Source of the DNA: Bacteroidales bacterium
Lineage (GTDB): Bacteria; Bacteroidota; Bacteroidia; Bacteroidales; F082
Reading direction: 5' to 3'
NCBI GenBank assembly: GCA_024400195.1
Contig: JAKSNC010000009.1
Coordinates: 1 to 64,000 of the forward strand
Length of the DNA stretch: 64,000 nucleotides
Of the stretch, positions 9,030 to 17,287 are shown in pieces. The notes beneath the pieces are model-generated. The model had not been told where the DNA came from. It did no database searches and was given only the letters and a program-made list of their open reading frames with translations. The number at the start of each line of letters is the position of its first letter. The first letter of the stretch is position 1. The position numbers and the translations under genes were made by a program.

Positions 9030-9950
9030 TCACATTCGAAGTTTTGAATCGGAACTGTAAGGCACTTTTCCTGAAGGGACGACCCTGCTTGATGATACAA
9101 GATGAACGTCTTGGTCATCAAAAAAAATGTGTGCGCCGAAAGCCTGAAGCACTTTGTCTTTCGACATTCCGCCGAGGAAATAGACCTCGTTGACATAGAC
9201 ACCCCATTTCTTCAATGTATTGATGACCCTCATGTGTGCCGGTGCACTGCGCGACGACACTATCGCGAGACGCAGCGGCGAGAGCTCTACGGTGACGGGA
9301 AGACTTGCCTGTATCTTCGACAGTTTCATGAGAAGTTTGGCGAATGGACCTTCCTTGAGAGGCTCGTCCTTGTGTTCGTCCTCGTATTTGTGGAAAGAGT
9401 CGATACCTTCTGTTTTGTAAATGACTTCGGCATCTTCCGAGAACAAGACGGCATCAGCGTCAAAGGCAATCTTAACAGTGTTTCCCGACGGATTGAAGGC
9501 TGTCGGAGGTGCGTAAATGACGGCTGCTGCACAGTTGCTTTTCGAGTCGATGACGGCCTGAACGGTATCTTCGTCTTTCGACAAGAACAGGTCGATTCCG
9601 AAGGCATCCATATAAGGCCACATCGGTTCGCCGCCGGTGAAGGCTAAGCGCGTGATGTCTAAACCGTATTTTTCGATGGATTTAAGAATGCGGATTCCCG
9701 TCTCGGGACTGTTACGCGACATCACGACAATTTCGACTACCGTTTTGTTTGCCTGTTTATTGAGTTCGAGAAGGCTTTTTACAAGGTAGAAAGCAGTTCC
9801 CATCTTGAGAGGCACATCTTGGTTTTTCTCTTGATATTCACGATATTTGCGCACTCCGTCATGTTCGAAGATGGCGTTTTCCTCTTCGAGGTCGAACAAG
9901 GCTCGCGAAGTAACTCCGACGACTAAGACTTCAGATAAATCGACTGACAT
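9030..9950 (-). CDS. 5'-nucleotidase, cN-I (NT5C1) type, in the riboflavin operon
   Basis: A 306-residue cytosolic 5'-nucleotidase of the cN-I family. The family's internal repeat is visible: an N-terminal half opening VVGVTSRALFDLEEEN and a second half opening IAFDADAVLFSEDAEV. The latter carries the HAD-like catalytic pair Asp164/Asp166. It also has VMSRNSPETGIRILKSI, LAFTGGEPMWPYMDAF (about 102-117) and, near the C-terminus, EVYFLGGMSKDKVLQAFGAHIFFDDQ cut into the same pattern (about 254-280). It lies 15 bp downstream of ribH, so it is probably expressed under the FMN riboswitch. The family hydrolyses nucleoside monophosphates; the context suggests it may instead dephosphorylate the pyrimidine intermediate of riboflavin synthesis, which has no dedicated enzyme in many bacteria. 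Family call firm, substrate inferred. Confidence 0.88.
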   Translation of the reverse strand: MSVDLSEVLVVGVTSRALFDLEEENAIFEHDGVRKYREYQEKNQDVPLKMGTAFYLVKSLLELNKQANKTVVEIVVMSRNSPETGIRILKSIEKYGLDITRLAFTGGEPMWPYMDAFGIDLFLSKDEDTVQAVIDSKSNCAAAVIYAPPTAFNPSGNTVKIAFDADAVLFSEDAEVIYKTEGIDSFHKYEDEHKDEPLKEGPFAKLLMKLSKIQASLPVTVELSPLRLAIVSSRSAPAHMRVINTLKKWGVYVNEVYFLGGMSKDKVLQAFGAHIFFDDQDVHLVSSSRVVPSGKVPYSSDSKLRM

Positions 9951-9965
9951 GATTTTAGAACTTAC

Positions 9966-10427
9966 CTATAATTGTTTCATCAGGTTCGTCATCTCGATGG
10001 CTGTCGTTACAGCTTCAAAACCTTTGTTTCCGGCTTTGGAACCGGCACGTTCGACGGCCTGTTCGATGTTGTCGGTAGTGAGGACTCCGAAAATCACCGG
10101 CACGCCGGTTTGAAGTCCGACGGCGGCAATGCCTTTGCTCGTCTCGTTTGCCACCATATCGAAATGTGCTGTCGCGCCTCTGATGACGGCACCGAGACAG
10201 ACGACGGCGTCGTATTTCCCGCTTTCGGCCATCTTTTTTGCAACTATCGGCATCTCAAATGCACCCGGAACCCATGCGACATCAATGTCGTTCTCGTTTC
10301 CGCCGTGGCGTTTGAAGGCATCAACGGCACCGCCGAGAAGCTTGTTCGTGATAATCTCGTTGAATCTTCCTGCCACGATGGCGATTCTCTGACCTTCAGC
10401 TAAAAGTTTTCCTTCAATGATATTCAT
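9966..10427 (-). CDS. ribH: 6,7-dimethyl-8-ribityllumazine synthase
   Basis: Condenses 3,4-dihydroxy-2-butanone 4-phosphate with the ribitylaminouracil to give the lumazine precursor of riboflavin. The 153-residue length is normal for a capsid- or pentamer-forming lumazine synthase. Motifs are [20 protein letters not shown] (about 16-35; the Phe and Asn bind the pyrimidine), [15 protein letters not shown] (about 52-66), [20 protein letters not shown] (about 79-98; His of the active site) and [16 protein letters not shown]. It is the fourth gene of the rib operon, 17 bp after ribBA and 15 bp before the nucleotidase gene. Confidence 0.97.
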   Translation of the reverse strand: MNIIEGKLLAEGQRIAIVAGRFNEIITNKLLGGAVDAFKRHGGNENDIDVAWVPGAFEMPIVAKKMAESGKYDAVVCLGAVIRGATAHFDMVANETSKGIAAVGLQTGVPVIFGVLTTDNIEQAVERAGSKAGNKGFEAVTTAIEMTNLMKQL

Positions 10428-10444
10428 AATTTTCTGATTTTGTG

Positions 10445-11674
10445 TTATTTATTCTTCTGATTTGATATTTCCTTAACATGCAGCAGATGTCCCATCTTTT
10501 TATATTTTGTGTAGAGATAGAAGGCGTCTTTTTCGTTGCAAGTCATCTCAATAGGTTGTCTGTCAACGATTTCGATACCGTATCCGCTGAGCCCCGTTAT
10601 TTTTGTCGGATTGTTAGTCATAACGATGATTTTGCGTATTCCGAGTTCGGCGAGTATGGCCGCACCTGTTCCGTAGTCGCGGAGGTCGGCGGCAAATCCG
10701 AGTGCGATATTGGCTTCTACGGTATCCATTCCCTCGTCTTGAAGCTTATACGCCTTGATTTTGTTCATCAGTCCGATGCCTCTTCCTTCCTGGCGTAGAT
10801 AAAGAAGCACACCTTTTCCGTTTTCTTCGATGCGCTTCATTGCCTCGTGAAGTTGGTCGCCGCAGTCGCAACGCAACGATCCGAAGGCGTCTCCGGTCAG
10901 ACATTCCGAATGTACTCTGCATAATATAGGCTCGTCGCCGCTCACATCGCCTTTGATGAGTGCTATGTGGTGTTCGCCGCTGATTTTGTCAATAAATCCC
11001 ACTGCGCGGAAATTGCCGTATTTTGTAGGCAAATCGGCCTCGCTAACGCGTTCTACAAGCGATTCGGTGCGACGGCGGTATTTAATGAGGTCGGCGATTG
11101 ACGTAATCTTAATATTATGCTGTTTCGCGAAAGCCAAAAGTTCGGTTGTCCTCATCATGGTGCCGTCTTCGCGCATGATTTCGCAGCACAGGCCGCATTC
11201 TTTGAGGCCGGCAATACGCATCAAGTCAACGGTAGCCTCGGTATGACCGCCGCGCTTCAACACGCCGCCTTCTCGCGCCTCCAACGGAAACATGTGTCCC
11301 GGACGCCTGAAGTCTTCCGGCTTCGCATCGTCTTCAACAGCCTTTATCGCCGTGACAGATCGTTCGAGAGCCGAGATGCCCGTCGTCGTATCGACATGGT
11401 CAATTGAAACCGTGAACGCCGTGCAGTGGTTGTCGGTGTTCTCAAGAACCATCTGCTCTAATTTGAGTTTCTGCGTTATTGATTTGCTCATAGGCATGCA
11501 GATGAGGCCTTTGCCGTAACACGCCATAAAGTTGACGTTTTGTAGTGTGGCGTGCTCTGCCGCACATATAAGGTCGCCCTCGTTTTCCCTGTCCGGGTCG
11601 TCAACGACGATGATTATCCGGCCCTGTCGGAGATCTTCTATGGCTTCTTCAATTGTGTTAAAACCGTTTTCCAT
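10445..11674 (-). CDS. ribBA: Bifunctional 3,4-DHBP synthase / GTP cyclohydrolase II
   Basis: A 409-residue fusion that supplies both branches of riboflavin synthesis. Residues about 1-205 are the DHBP synthase (RibB) domain, with [20 protein letters not shown] (acidic metal loop) and [20 protein letters not shown] (active-site region). Residues about 206-409 are GTP cyclohydrolase II (RibA), with the zinc Cys set in [20 protein letters not shown], the catalytic [16 protein letters not shown] and the [16 protein letters not shown] nucleotide segment. Both halves look intact. It lies 12 bp after ribE and 17 bp before ribH. Confidence 0.97.
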   Translation of the reverse strand: MENGFNTIEEAIEDLRQGRIIIVVDDPDRENEGDLICAAEHATLQNVNFMACYGKGLICMPMSKSITQKLKLEQMVLENTDNHCTAFTVSIDHVDTTTGISALERSVTAIKAVEDDAKPEDFRRPGHMFPLEAREGGVLKRGGHTEATVDLMRIAGLKECGLCCEIMREDGTMMRTTELLAFAKQHNIKITSIADLIKYRRRTESLVERVSEADLPTKYGNFRAVGFIDKISGEHHIALIKGDVSGDEPILCRVHSECLTGDAFGSLRCDCGDQLHEAMKRIEENGKGVLLYLRQEGRGIGLMNKIKAYKLQDEGMDTVEANIALGFAADLRDYGTGAAILAELGIRKIIVMTNNPTKITGLSGYGIEIVDRQPIEMTCNEKDAFYLYTKYKKMGHLLHVKEISNQKNK

Positions 11675-11686
11675 CTTTATATAAAC

Positions 11687-12334
11687 CTAAAAATTATTTT
11701 CTTTCAACATATCAAGCAGTCTGCCTGAGTCTTTTTTTTCGTTTTGCGCGAAGTTAAACATCTTGATGACGTATTTTCCAATGATGTCAGTTTCGATGTT
11801 AACCGTTTCACCAATGTTTTTTGATGTCAGCGTCGTTTGCGACTGCGTGTGCCGTATCACCGAAACGCCGAATTTTTCCGAATCGGCGAATGTCACAGTG
11901 AGAGAAATTCCGTCAATGGCGACCGAGCCTTTCTCGACTATTCCGGAGAGAATGTTTCCAGAAGATGAAATTTCTATTCTGATGGCTTTTCCGTCCGCGA
12001 ATTTCTTTCTTATGATGCCAGTTCCGTCGATGTGTCCGCTCACTATATGTCCGTCGAAACGTCCGTCGGCAGGCATAGCCCTTTCAAGGTTGACTTTACT
12101 GTTTACCTTCAAATCTTTCAGGTTCGTCCTCGTCACGGTTTCGTGCATAATGTCTGCTGTGAATGAATGTCCGTCCATATTCGTTATTGTGAGACACACG
12201 CCGTTTGTACAGATGCTGTCTCCTATTTTCGCATTCGACAAAATCTTATCCGCCGTAATCGTAAGTTTCACGTCGTCGGCCTGTCTGATGATGCTTTGGA
12301 CAGTTCCTATTTCCTCTATTATTCCTGTGAACAT
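11687..12334 (-). CDS. ribE: Riboflavin synthase alpha chain
   Basis: Dismutates two lumazine molecules into riboflavin and the ribitylaminouracil. The 215-residue protein has the two tandem lumazine-binding barrels of the family. It opens with the invariant MFTGIIEEIGTVQSI, and each half has an SICTNGVCLTI / SVAIDGISLTV strand (about 42-52 and 139-149). SGHIDGTG (about 99-106) joins the halves. The start overlaps the ribD stop region by 16 bp, an overlap that favours translational coupling. The C-terminus extends about 15 residues beyond the second barrel with no recognisable motif. Confidence 0.96.
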   Translation of the reverse strand: MFTGIIEEIGTVQSIIRQADDVKLTITADKILSNAKIGDSICTNGVCLTITNMDGHSFTADIMHETVTRTNLKDLKVNSKVNLERAMPADGRFDGHIVSGHIDGTGIIRKKFADGKAIRIEISSSGNILSGIVEKGSVAIDGISLTVTFADSEKFGVSVIRHTQSQTTLTSKNIGETVNIETDIIGKYVIKMFNFAQNEKKDSGRLLDMLKENNF

Positions 12335-13440
12335 GATTCCTTATTTATTTTCCCCTTGATGAGAATATCATCGTCAAAGCGTTCAATCTCAATGTCTTTA
12401 AGCTTTATTGCCAAATCCATTGTCGAAAGTCCGAGGTTTGCGATTGGCGTCTTCGCTAATGAGCCGCCGATTATTTTTGGCGCGATGAAAGCCCAAACCT
12501 CATCGACGCATCTTGCCCTTATAAAAGAGGTGTTGAGATTTTGGCCGCCTTCTAAGAGCAACGAATCGATTCCCATTGCGCCGAGTTTGCGCATCAAGTC
12601 GTTGATGTTTATCCTGCCGTCTTCGTCATCACACAAAACGGTTTCTGCGCCGGCGTTATGTATCAGCCTGATTTTTTCTGATGAAGCTGACGATGTGTGT
12701 GCGATGATGGTTCTTATTTGTCTCGAAGTCTGCATTATGCGCGATTCCATCGAAATTGATGCGCGACTGTCGGCGATTATCCTTATCGGCTGACAGACAT
12801 CGCCTTCCATTCTGCAGTTCAGCATCGGGTCGTCGGTTATGACGGTGTTGATGCCGACGATGACACCCATAAGTTCGTTCCTCAGACGATGGACTTCGTA
12901 CCGCGACTTCTCGTTAGTAATCCATTTGGAGTCTCCCGAGTCCGCCGCCGTCTTACCGTCTATCGTCTGTGCCGTCTTCATTACGACGTATGGAAGTTTT
13001 GTACGGATGTATTTGAAGAAGACGCGGTTCATCTCATAAAGTTCGGGCAGTTCCAACACATCGACTCTTATTCCGGCGTTTCTCAGGGTTGATATTCCCT
13101 TACCGGCGACCATCGGGTTTGGGTCAAGGCTGCCGATGACGACACGCGCTATACCTTTTTTTATAATAATATCTGTACACGGCGGAGTCTTACCATGATG
13201 GCAGCACGGCTCGAGAGTAACGTACAATGTCGCGCCGTTTGCATCAAGACAGTTGTTTAACGCATTCCGTTCCGCGTGAAAACTTCCGAATTTCTCATGA
13301 AATCCTTCGGCAACGACACGCCCGTCTTTCACGACGACACAGCCAACAAGCGGGTTCGGATGCACGAAACCGCCGCCACGCTTAGCCAATTCATCTGCAG
13401 CCTTCATGAAACGCAAATCGGTATTGTTGTCTTCAATCAT
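12319..13440 (-). CDS. ribD: Bifunctional pyrimidine deaminase / reductase RibD
   Basis: Catalyses deamination and then side-chain reduction in riboflavin synthesis. The 373-residue protein has the zinc-dependent deaminase first: FVHPNPLVGCVVV (about 25-37), FHAERNALNNC (catalytic HAE) and LEPCCHHGKTPPC (zinc Cys pair), within residues about 8-150. The reductase follows, with KTAQTIDGKTAADSGDSKWI (about 154-173), VIVGINTVITDDPMLNCR and LLEGGQNLNTSFI. It is the first gene of the rib operon, and its ATG immediately follows the U-run of a riboswitch-controlled hairpin (13441-13472). Both active sites look complete. Confidence 0.97.
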   Translation of the reverse strand: MIEDNNTDLRFMKAADELAKRGGGFVHPNPLVGCVVVKDGRVVAEGFHEKFGSFHAERNALNNCLDANGATLYVTLEPCCHHGKTPPCTDIIIKKGIARVVIGSLDPNPMVAGKGISTLRNAGIRVDVLELPELYEMNRVFFKYIRTKLPYVVMKTAQTIDGKTAADSGDSKWITNEKSRYEVHRLRNELMGVIVGINTVITDDPMLNCRMEGDVCQPIRIIADSRASISMESRIMQTSRQIRTIIAHTSSASSEKIRLIHNAGAETVLCDDEDGRININDLMRKLGAMGIDSLLLEGGQNLNTSFIRARCVDEVWAFIAPKIIGGSLAKTPIANLGLSTMDLAIKLKDIEIERFDDDILIKGKINKESCSQE

Positions 13441-13472
13441 AAAAAATCCCTAACAATATTACATCGTCAGGG
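13441..13472 (-). terminator. Riboswitch-controlled terminator hairpin abutting ribD
   Basis: Read on the minus strand, CCCTGAC (13466-13472) pairs with GTTAGGG (13448-13454) to give a 7-bp stem with one G-U pair and an 11-nt loop. An A and six U follow and end exactly at the ribD ATG. The 5' arm lies within a 10-nt stretch (13467-13476) that is the exact complement of a segment at 13591-13600 inside the riboswitch, so the two pairings exclude each other. This looks like a transcription terminator with an antiterminator alternative, but occlusion of the start codon would work equally well. Confidence 0.7.
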
Positions 13473-13493
13473 TTAGATAATTGATTCACAGAC

Positions 13494-13604
13494 ATCTTCT
13501 GCCATCCGGACTATCACCGTCGGTTTCGGAATTGCACCGAATCAGTTCCCTGAGGAAGTCGCGGACTATACCGCCGGAAAGGAGTTTCACCTAACCCTGA
13601 AGAT
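13494..13604 (-). ncRNA. FMN riboswitch (RFN element)
   Basis: Minus-strand RNA matching the RFN consensus throughout. The closing stem P1 is AUCUUC (13599-13604) with GAAGAU (13494-13499). Inside are the conserved blocks GGUGAAACUCC, CCGGCGGUAUAGUCCGCGA, GGUGCAAUUCCG, ACCGACGGUGAUAGUCCGG and AUGGCAGAAGAU in the expected order. It lies upstream of ribD and should lower expression of the whole rib operon, nucleotidase included, when FMN is plentiful. Confidence 0.97.
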
Positions 13605-13612
13605 TTCGGGTG

Positions 13613-13620
13613 CAAAATTA
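13613..13620 (-). promoter_or_regulatory. rib operon promoter -7 element (TAATTTTG)
   Basis: On the minus strand TAATTTTG fits TAnnTTTG and ends 9 bp before riboswitch P1, placing the transcription start at the riboswitch edge. The -33 box is not clear. Confidence 0.6.
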
Positions 13621-13663
13621 CAAATAAAAATAATTATGTCGTAATTTTTATAGAAAAAATTCG

Positions 13664-13671
13664 TATCTTTG
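13664..13671 (+). promoter_or_regulatory. rpsO promoter -7 element (TATCTTTG)
   Basis: TATCTTTG fits the Bacteroidota -7 consensus and lies 28 bp before the rpsO ATG. It is divergent from the rib promoter 44 bp away. No clear TTTG -33 box. Confidence 0.6.
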
Positions 13672-13699
13672 CACCCCGAATAAAAGATAGAAAAAAATT

Positions 13700-13969
13700 A
13701 TGTATTTTACAGCAGAACAAAAAAAAGACATTTTTACGAAGTTCGGAAAAAACGAACATGACACAGGTTCAACTGAAGGACAAATCGCATTGTTCACATT
13801 CAGAATCAAACATTTGACAGAGCACATGAAGGAGCACAAGAAAGATCTCGGAACTATGCGTTCCCTCGTCGAGCTCGTCGGTAAGAGAAGAAAGCTTCTC
13901 GCCTATCTCAAAGAAAGAGATATTGAAAGATACCGTAATATAGTGAAGGAATTAGGTCTCAGAAAGTAA
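13700..13969 (+). CDS. rpsO: 30S ribosomal protein S15
   Basis: An 89-residue primary 16S rRNA-binding protein that nucleates the small-subunit platform. The family pattern is clear: HDTGSTEGQIALFTFRIKHL (about 21-40), HMKEHKKDLGTMRSLVELVG (about 43-62) and KRRKLLAYLKERDIERY (about 63-79). The length is exactly that expected. It is followed by pnp, the same order as in many bacteria, with a strong hairpin between them. No S15 autoregulatory pseudoknot could be recognised in the short leader. Confidence 0.98.
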   Translation: MYFTAEQKKDIFTKFGKNEHDTGSTEGQIALFTFRIKHLTEHMKEHKKDLGTMRSLVELVGKRRKLLAYLKERDIERYRNIVKELGLRK

Positions 13970-13986
13970 GGCCGTATATTTCACAT

Positions 13987-14024
13987 ACGCGGAAAAAGGC
14001 AATGTATGTTGCCTTCTTCCGTGT
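13987..14024 (+). promoter_or_regulatory. rpsO-pnp intergenic stem-loop
   Basis: Positions 13987-14002 pair with 14009-14024 to give 15 base pairs, including one G-U, with a single A-C mismatch and a 6-nt loop. No U-run follows, so it is not a typical terminator. Its place between rpsO and pnp matches that of the RNase III-processed hairpin through which PNPase controls itself in Escherichia coli. Equivalence here is inference. Confidence 0.7.
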
Positions 14025-14078
14025 ATTGTCGTATATACAACTATATTATACTTGTTAAACTCATAAAAACGATTTATC

Positions 14079-16337
14079 ATGGGTCCAGAAGGAACAAAAC
14101 AGATAATAGAGACCGGTAGCGAACCCATCATCATTGAGACCGGACGTTTGGCTAAGCAGGCCGACGGAGCAGCAGTGGTGAAATGCGGCAAGACAGTCAT
14201 TCTTGCAACGGTGGTGGCAGCACAAGACGCCAAAGACGATGTCGATTTTCTTCCTCTTTCAGTAGATTACAAGGAGAAATATGCGGCCACAGGCAAATTC
14301 CCGGGAGGATTTTTCAAACGCGAAGGCAAACCGTCAGACTACGAGATTCTTATATCACGTCTCGTTGATAGAGCCATTCGCCCACTCTTCCCCGATGATT
14401 TCCACGCCGAAATCCAAGTTCAGATTACACTTCTCTCGGGTGAGACGAATGTGCTTCCCGATGCTTTCGCGGCACTCGCGGCATCAGCGGCCATAACGGT
14501 TTCGGATATTCCGTTCCACGGTCCGATTTCCGAAGTCAGAGTCGCACGCATTAACGGCGAATACGTCATCAATCCTGCTAAAGACGCCCTCGAAAACGCA
14601 GACCTCGACCTCATGGTCGCAGCCTCCGAAAAAGACATAGTGATGGTTGAAGGCGAATCTAAAGAGGTGTCGGAAGAATGCATGATAGGCGCACTCAAAG
14701 CTGCTCACGAGGCTATCAAGACTCATTGCTACGCACAGAAGGAACTTGCCTCGAAAATAGAGAAAGCTCAGACCAAACGCGAATACTGCCATGAAGTCAA
14801 CGACGAAGACCTCAGAGCCGACATAATGAACTGCTGCTATAAACCGTGCTATGACTTCGCCTTGACGGGCAACGCCAACAAACACGAGCGCGAAGCCGCA
14901 TTCACGGCAATCCTCGACGAGTACCTTACTAAATATACGGAAGAGGAACTCGAAGAAAAGACGTCAATGGCGAAACGCTATTTCCACGATGTGGAACGCA
15001 AAGCCGTCCGCGATGCCATCCTTATCGAGAGGAAACGTCTTGACGGTCGCAAACTCGACCAGATTCGTCCTATCTGGACGGAAGTCGATGTGCTGCCTTC
15101 AACTCACGGCTCCGCGATATTCACTCGTGGTGAGACTCAGGCTCTCGTAACCGTCACACTCGGCACCAAACTCGATGAACAGACGATAGACGGCGCCGTT
15201 GTGGAAGGAACATCAAACTTCATGCTTCACTACAACTTCCCGAGTTTCGCGACCGGCGAGGTCAAGGCCAACAGAGGTGTGAGCCGTCGTGAAATCGGTC
15301 ATGGAAACCTTGCGGAGAGAGCCCTTAAACCGATGATTCCTACCGGAGAAGAAAATCCATATACAATCAGGGTTGTGTCTGATATACTTGAGTCAAACGG
15401 TTCGTCATCAATGGCTTCTGTGTGCGGTGGAACTCTCGCTCTGATGGATGCCGGCGTCAAGATGAAAAAACCTATCGCCGGTATCGCAATGGGACTTATC
15501 ACTGATAATGAGACTGGTAAATACGCCGTTCTTTCTGACATCCTCGGAGATGAAGACCATCTCGGCGACATGGATTTCAAGGTTACCGGAAGCAAAGACG
15601 GCATCACGGCCTGCCAGATGGACATCAAGGTTGACGGACTTTCATATCAGGTACTCACCGAAGCACTCGAACAGGCAAGACTTGGCCGTCTCCACATCCT
15701 CGGCGAGATGGCGAAGAGCATCAGCGAGCCTCGTGCAGACTATAAAGAGAGCGTGCCTCGCATTGAAACCCTGATAATCGACAAAGACTTCATCGGAGCC
15801 GTTATAGGACCTGGCGGAAAAGTTATTCAGGAAATCCAGAAATTAACAAATACGGTTATCGCTATTACCGAAGATACTGAAAAAGGTGTCGGTTATGTCG
15901 AAATAGCCTCAACAGACAAAGACGGTCTTGAAGCTGCAAAAGCAAGAATCAAAGCCATCGTCGCTGTCCCTGAAGTTAATGAGATTTACGACGGAACCAT
16001 CAAGTCGATTATGCCGTTTGGCGCATTTGTCGAAATAATTCCCGGCAAGGACGGACTTCTCCATATCTCCGAAATTGATTGGAAACGCTTTGAGACAATG
16101 GAAGAAACCGGACTTAAGGAAGGCGACAAGATTCAGGTCAAATTGATTGAGATAGACCAGAAGACCGGCAAACTCAGACTTTCGAGACGCGTGCTTCTTC
16201 CCAAACCGGAAGGATATGTCGAGAAACCAGAGCGTCCGCGCCCACAGGGAGACCGTAAAGGCCACGACGGACATGACGGCAAGGGCAGAAACAACGGCCA
16301 CCATCATGACGGAAAAGACCGTAAGGAAGACAAATAG
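14079..16337 (+). CDS. pnp: Polyribonucleotide nucleotidyltransferase (PNPase)
   Basis: A 752-residue 3'-5' phosphorolytic exoribonuclease that degrades mRNA in the cytosol. It has two RNase PH-like domains (about 10-225 and 325-555) separated by a helical domain. [20 protein letters not shown] marks the first core and [20 protein letters not shown] the second, with the catalytic Asp region [16 protein letters not shown] domain ([18 protein letters not shown], about 567-584) and an S1 domain ([18 protein letters not shown], about 639-656) follow. The last 40 residues form a His-, Lys-, Gly- and Arg-rich tail likely to bind RNA. It follows rpsO and sits 27 bp before the primary sigma gene. Confidence 0.98.
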   Translation: MGPEGTKQIIETGSEPIIIETGRLAKQADGAAVVKCGKTVILATVVAAQDAKDDVDFLPLSVDYKEKYAATGKFPGGFFKREGKPSDYEILISRLVDRAIRPLFPDDFHAEIQVQITLLSGETNVLPDAFAALAASAAITVSDIPFHGPISEVRVARINGEYVINPAKDALENADLDLMVAASEKDIVMVEGESKEVSEECMIGALKAAHEAIKTHCYAQKELASKIEKAQTKREYCHEVNDEDLRADIMNCCYKPCYDFALTGNANKHEREAAFTAILDEYLTKYTEEELEEKTSMAKRYFHDVERKAVRDAILIERKRLDGRKLDQIRPIWTEVDVLPSTHGSAIFTRGETQALVTVTLGTKLDEQTIDGAVVEGTSNFMLHYNFPSFATGEVKANRGVSRREIGHGNLAERALKPMIPTGEENPYTIRVVSDILESNGSSSMASVCGGTLALMDAGVKMKKPIAGIAMGLITDNETGKYAVLSDILGDEDHLGDMDFKVTGSKDGITACQMDIKVDGLSYQVLTEALEQARLGRLHILGEMAKSISEPRADYKESVPRIETLIIDKDFIGAVIGPGGKVIQEIQKLTNTVIAITEDTEKGVGYVEIASTDKDGLEAAKARIKAIVAVPEVNEIYDGTIKSIMPFGAFVEIIPGKDGLLHISEIDWKRFETMEETGLKEGDKIQVKLIEIDQKTGKLRLSRRVLLPKPEGYVEKPERPRPQGDRKGHDGHDGKGRNNGHHHDGKDRKEDK

Positions 16338-16364
16338 TCGTATTTCAAACAGCACAAAGACGAT

Positions 16365-17228
16365 ATGAGGCAGCTAAAAATAACAAAACAGGTAACAAAT
16401 CGCGAAACGGCTTCGCTTGACAAGTATCTTCAGGAAATAGGAAAAGTCGATCTTATCACTGCCGAAGAAGAAGTCGAATTGGCGCAGAAAATCCGCGAAG
16501 GTGACAGAGAATCCTTGGAAAAACTCACCAAGGCCAATCTGCGTTTTGTTGTCTCTGTGGCCAAACAGTATCAGAATCAGGGCCTGAGCCTCCCCGACCT
16601 CATCAACGAAGGAAATTTGGGCTTGATAAAGGCGGCTCAGCGTTTCGATGAGACGAGAGGTTTTAAGTTCATCTCATACGCCGTGTGGTGGATTAGACAG
16701 TCAATTCTTCAAGCTTTAGCCGAACAGTCGCGTATTGTCAGACTGCCGCTGAATAAAATCGGTTCCATCAACAAGATAAACAAGACTTACGCGCGCCTTG
16801 AACAGGAATTCGAGCGTGAGCCAAACGCATCTGAAATAGCCGATGCTCTTGACATCACCGAGCAGGAAGTGAAGGAATCAATGAAAAACGCCGGACGTCA
16901 CGTCTCTATGGACGCTCCTCTGATTCAGGACGAGGAAAACACCATGTACGACGTGATGAAAAGCGACGAGGTGGCGACCCCCGAAACACAACTGCTCTAT
17001 GAGTCTTTGAAGAAGGAGATAGAACGAGCCATTTCGACACTGACTCAGCGCGAGGCAGATGTGATTCGTCTTTATTTCGGACTGTCGGGCAATCATCCCA
17101 TGACACTTGAGGAAATAGGCGAGAAATTCGACCTCACAAGAGAAAGAGTACGTCAAATAAAGGAAAAGGCCATCAGAAGACTGAAACACACAAGCCGTAG
17201 CAAGATTCTGAAGAGTTATCTCGGATAA
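16365..17228 (+). CDS. rpoD: Primary sigma-70 factor, Bacteroidota type
   Basis: A 287-residue housekeeping sigma factor that lacks region 1.1, as is usual for the Bacteroidota primary sigma. It opens [14 protein letters not shown], followed by region 1.2 ([16 protein letters not shown]), region 2 ([20 protein letters not shown] and [20 protein letters not shown], with the promoter-melting Trp pair at about residues 108-109), region 3, and the region 4.2 helix-turn-helix ([19 protein letters not shown]). It probably recognises the TTTG / TAnnTTTG promoters seen in this window. It may be cotranscribed with pnp (27-bp gap). A bidirectional terminator follows. Confidence 0.96.
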   Translation: MRQLKITKQVTNRETASLDKYLQEIGKVDLITAEEEVELAQKIREGDRESLEKLTKANLRFVVSVAKQYQNQGLSLPDLINEGNLGLIKAAQRFDETRGFKFISYAVWWIRQSILQALAEQSRIVRLPLNKIGSINKINKTYARLEQEFEREPNASEIADALDITEQEVKESMKNAGRHVSMDAPLIQDEENTMYDVMKSDEVATPETQLLYESLKKEIERAISTLTQREADVIRLYFGLSGNHPMTLEEIGEKFDLTRERVRQIKEKAIRRLKHTSRSKILKSYLG

Positions 17229-17256
17229 ATCGTTGTGCGTCAATGATTAAACAAAT

Positions 17257-17280
17257 AAGGGCAGTCGTTTGACTGCCCTT
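17257..17280. terminator. Bidirectional terminator between rpoD and porU
   Basis: A perfect 10-bp stem, AAGGGCAGTC with GACTGCCCTT, around a GTTT loop. It lies between two convergent genes. The outer A/T pairs and the short T and A runs on each side fit use from both directions. Confidence 0.85.
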
Positions 17281-17287
17281 TGTCGTA

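Noticed and set aside
9019..9034. Hairpin at the end of the 5'-nucleotidase gene as a terminator
   Set aside because: Only five to six weak pairs, partly inside the coding region.
9102..9647. Long open frame opposite the 5'-nucleotidase gene
   Set aside because: It lies antisense to a well-supported gene and has no recognisable motif or promoter.
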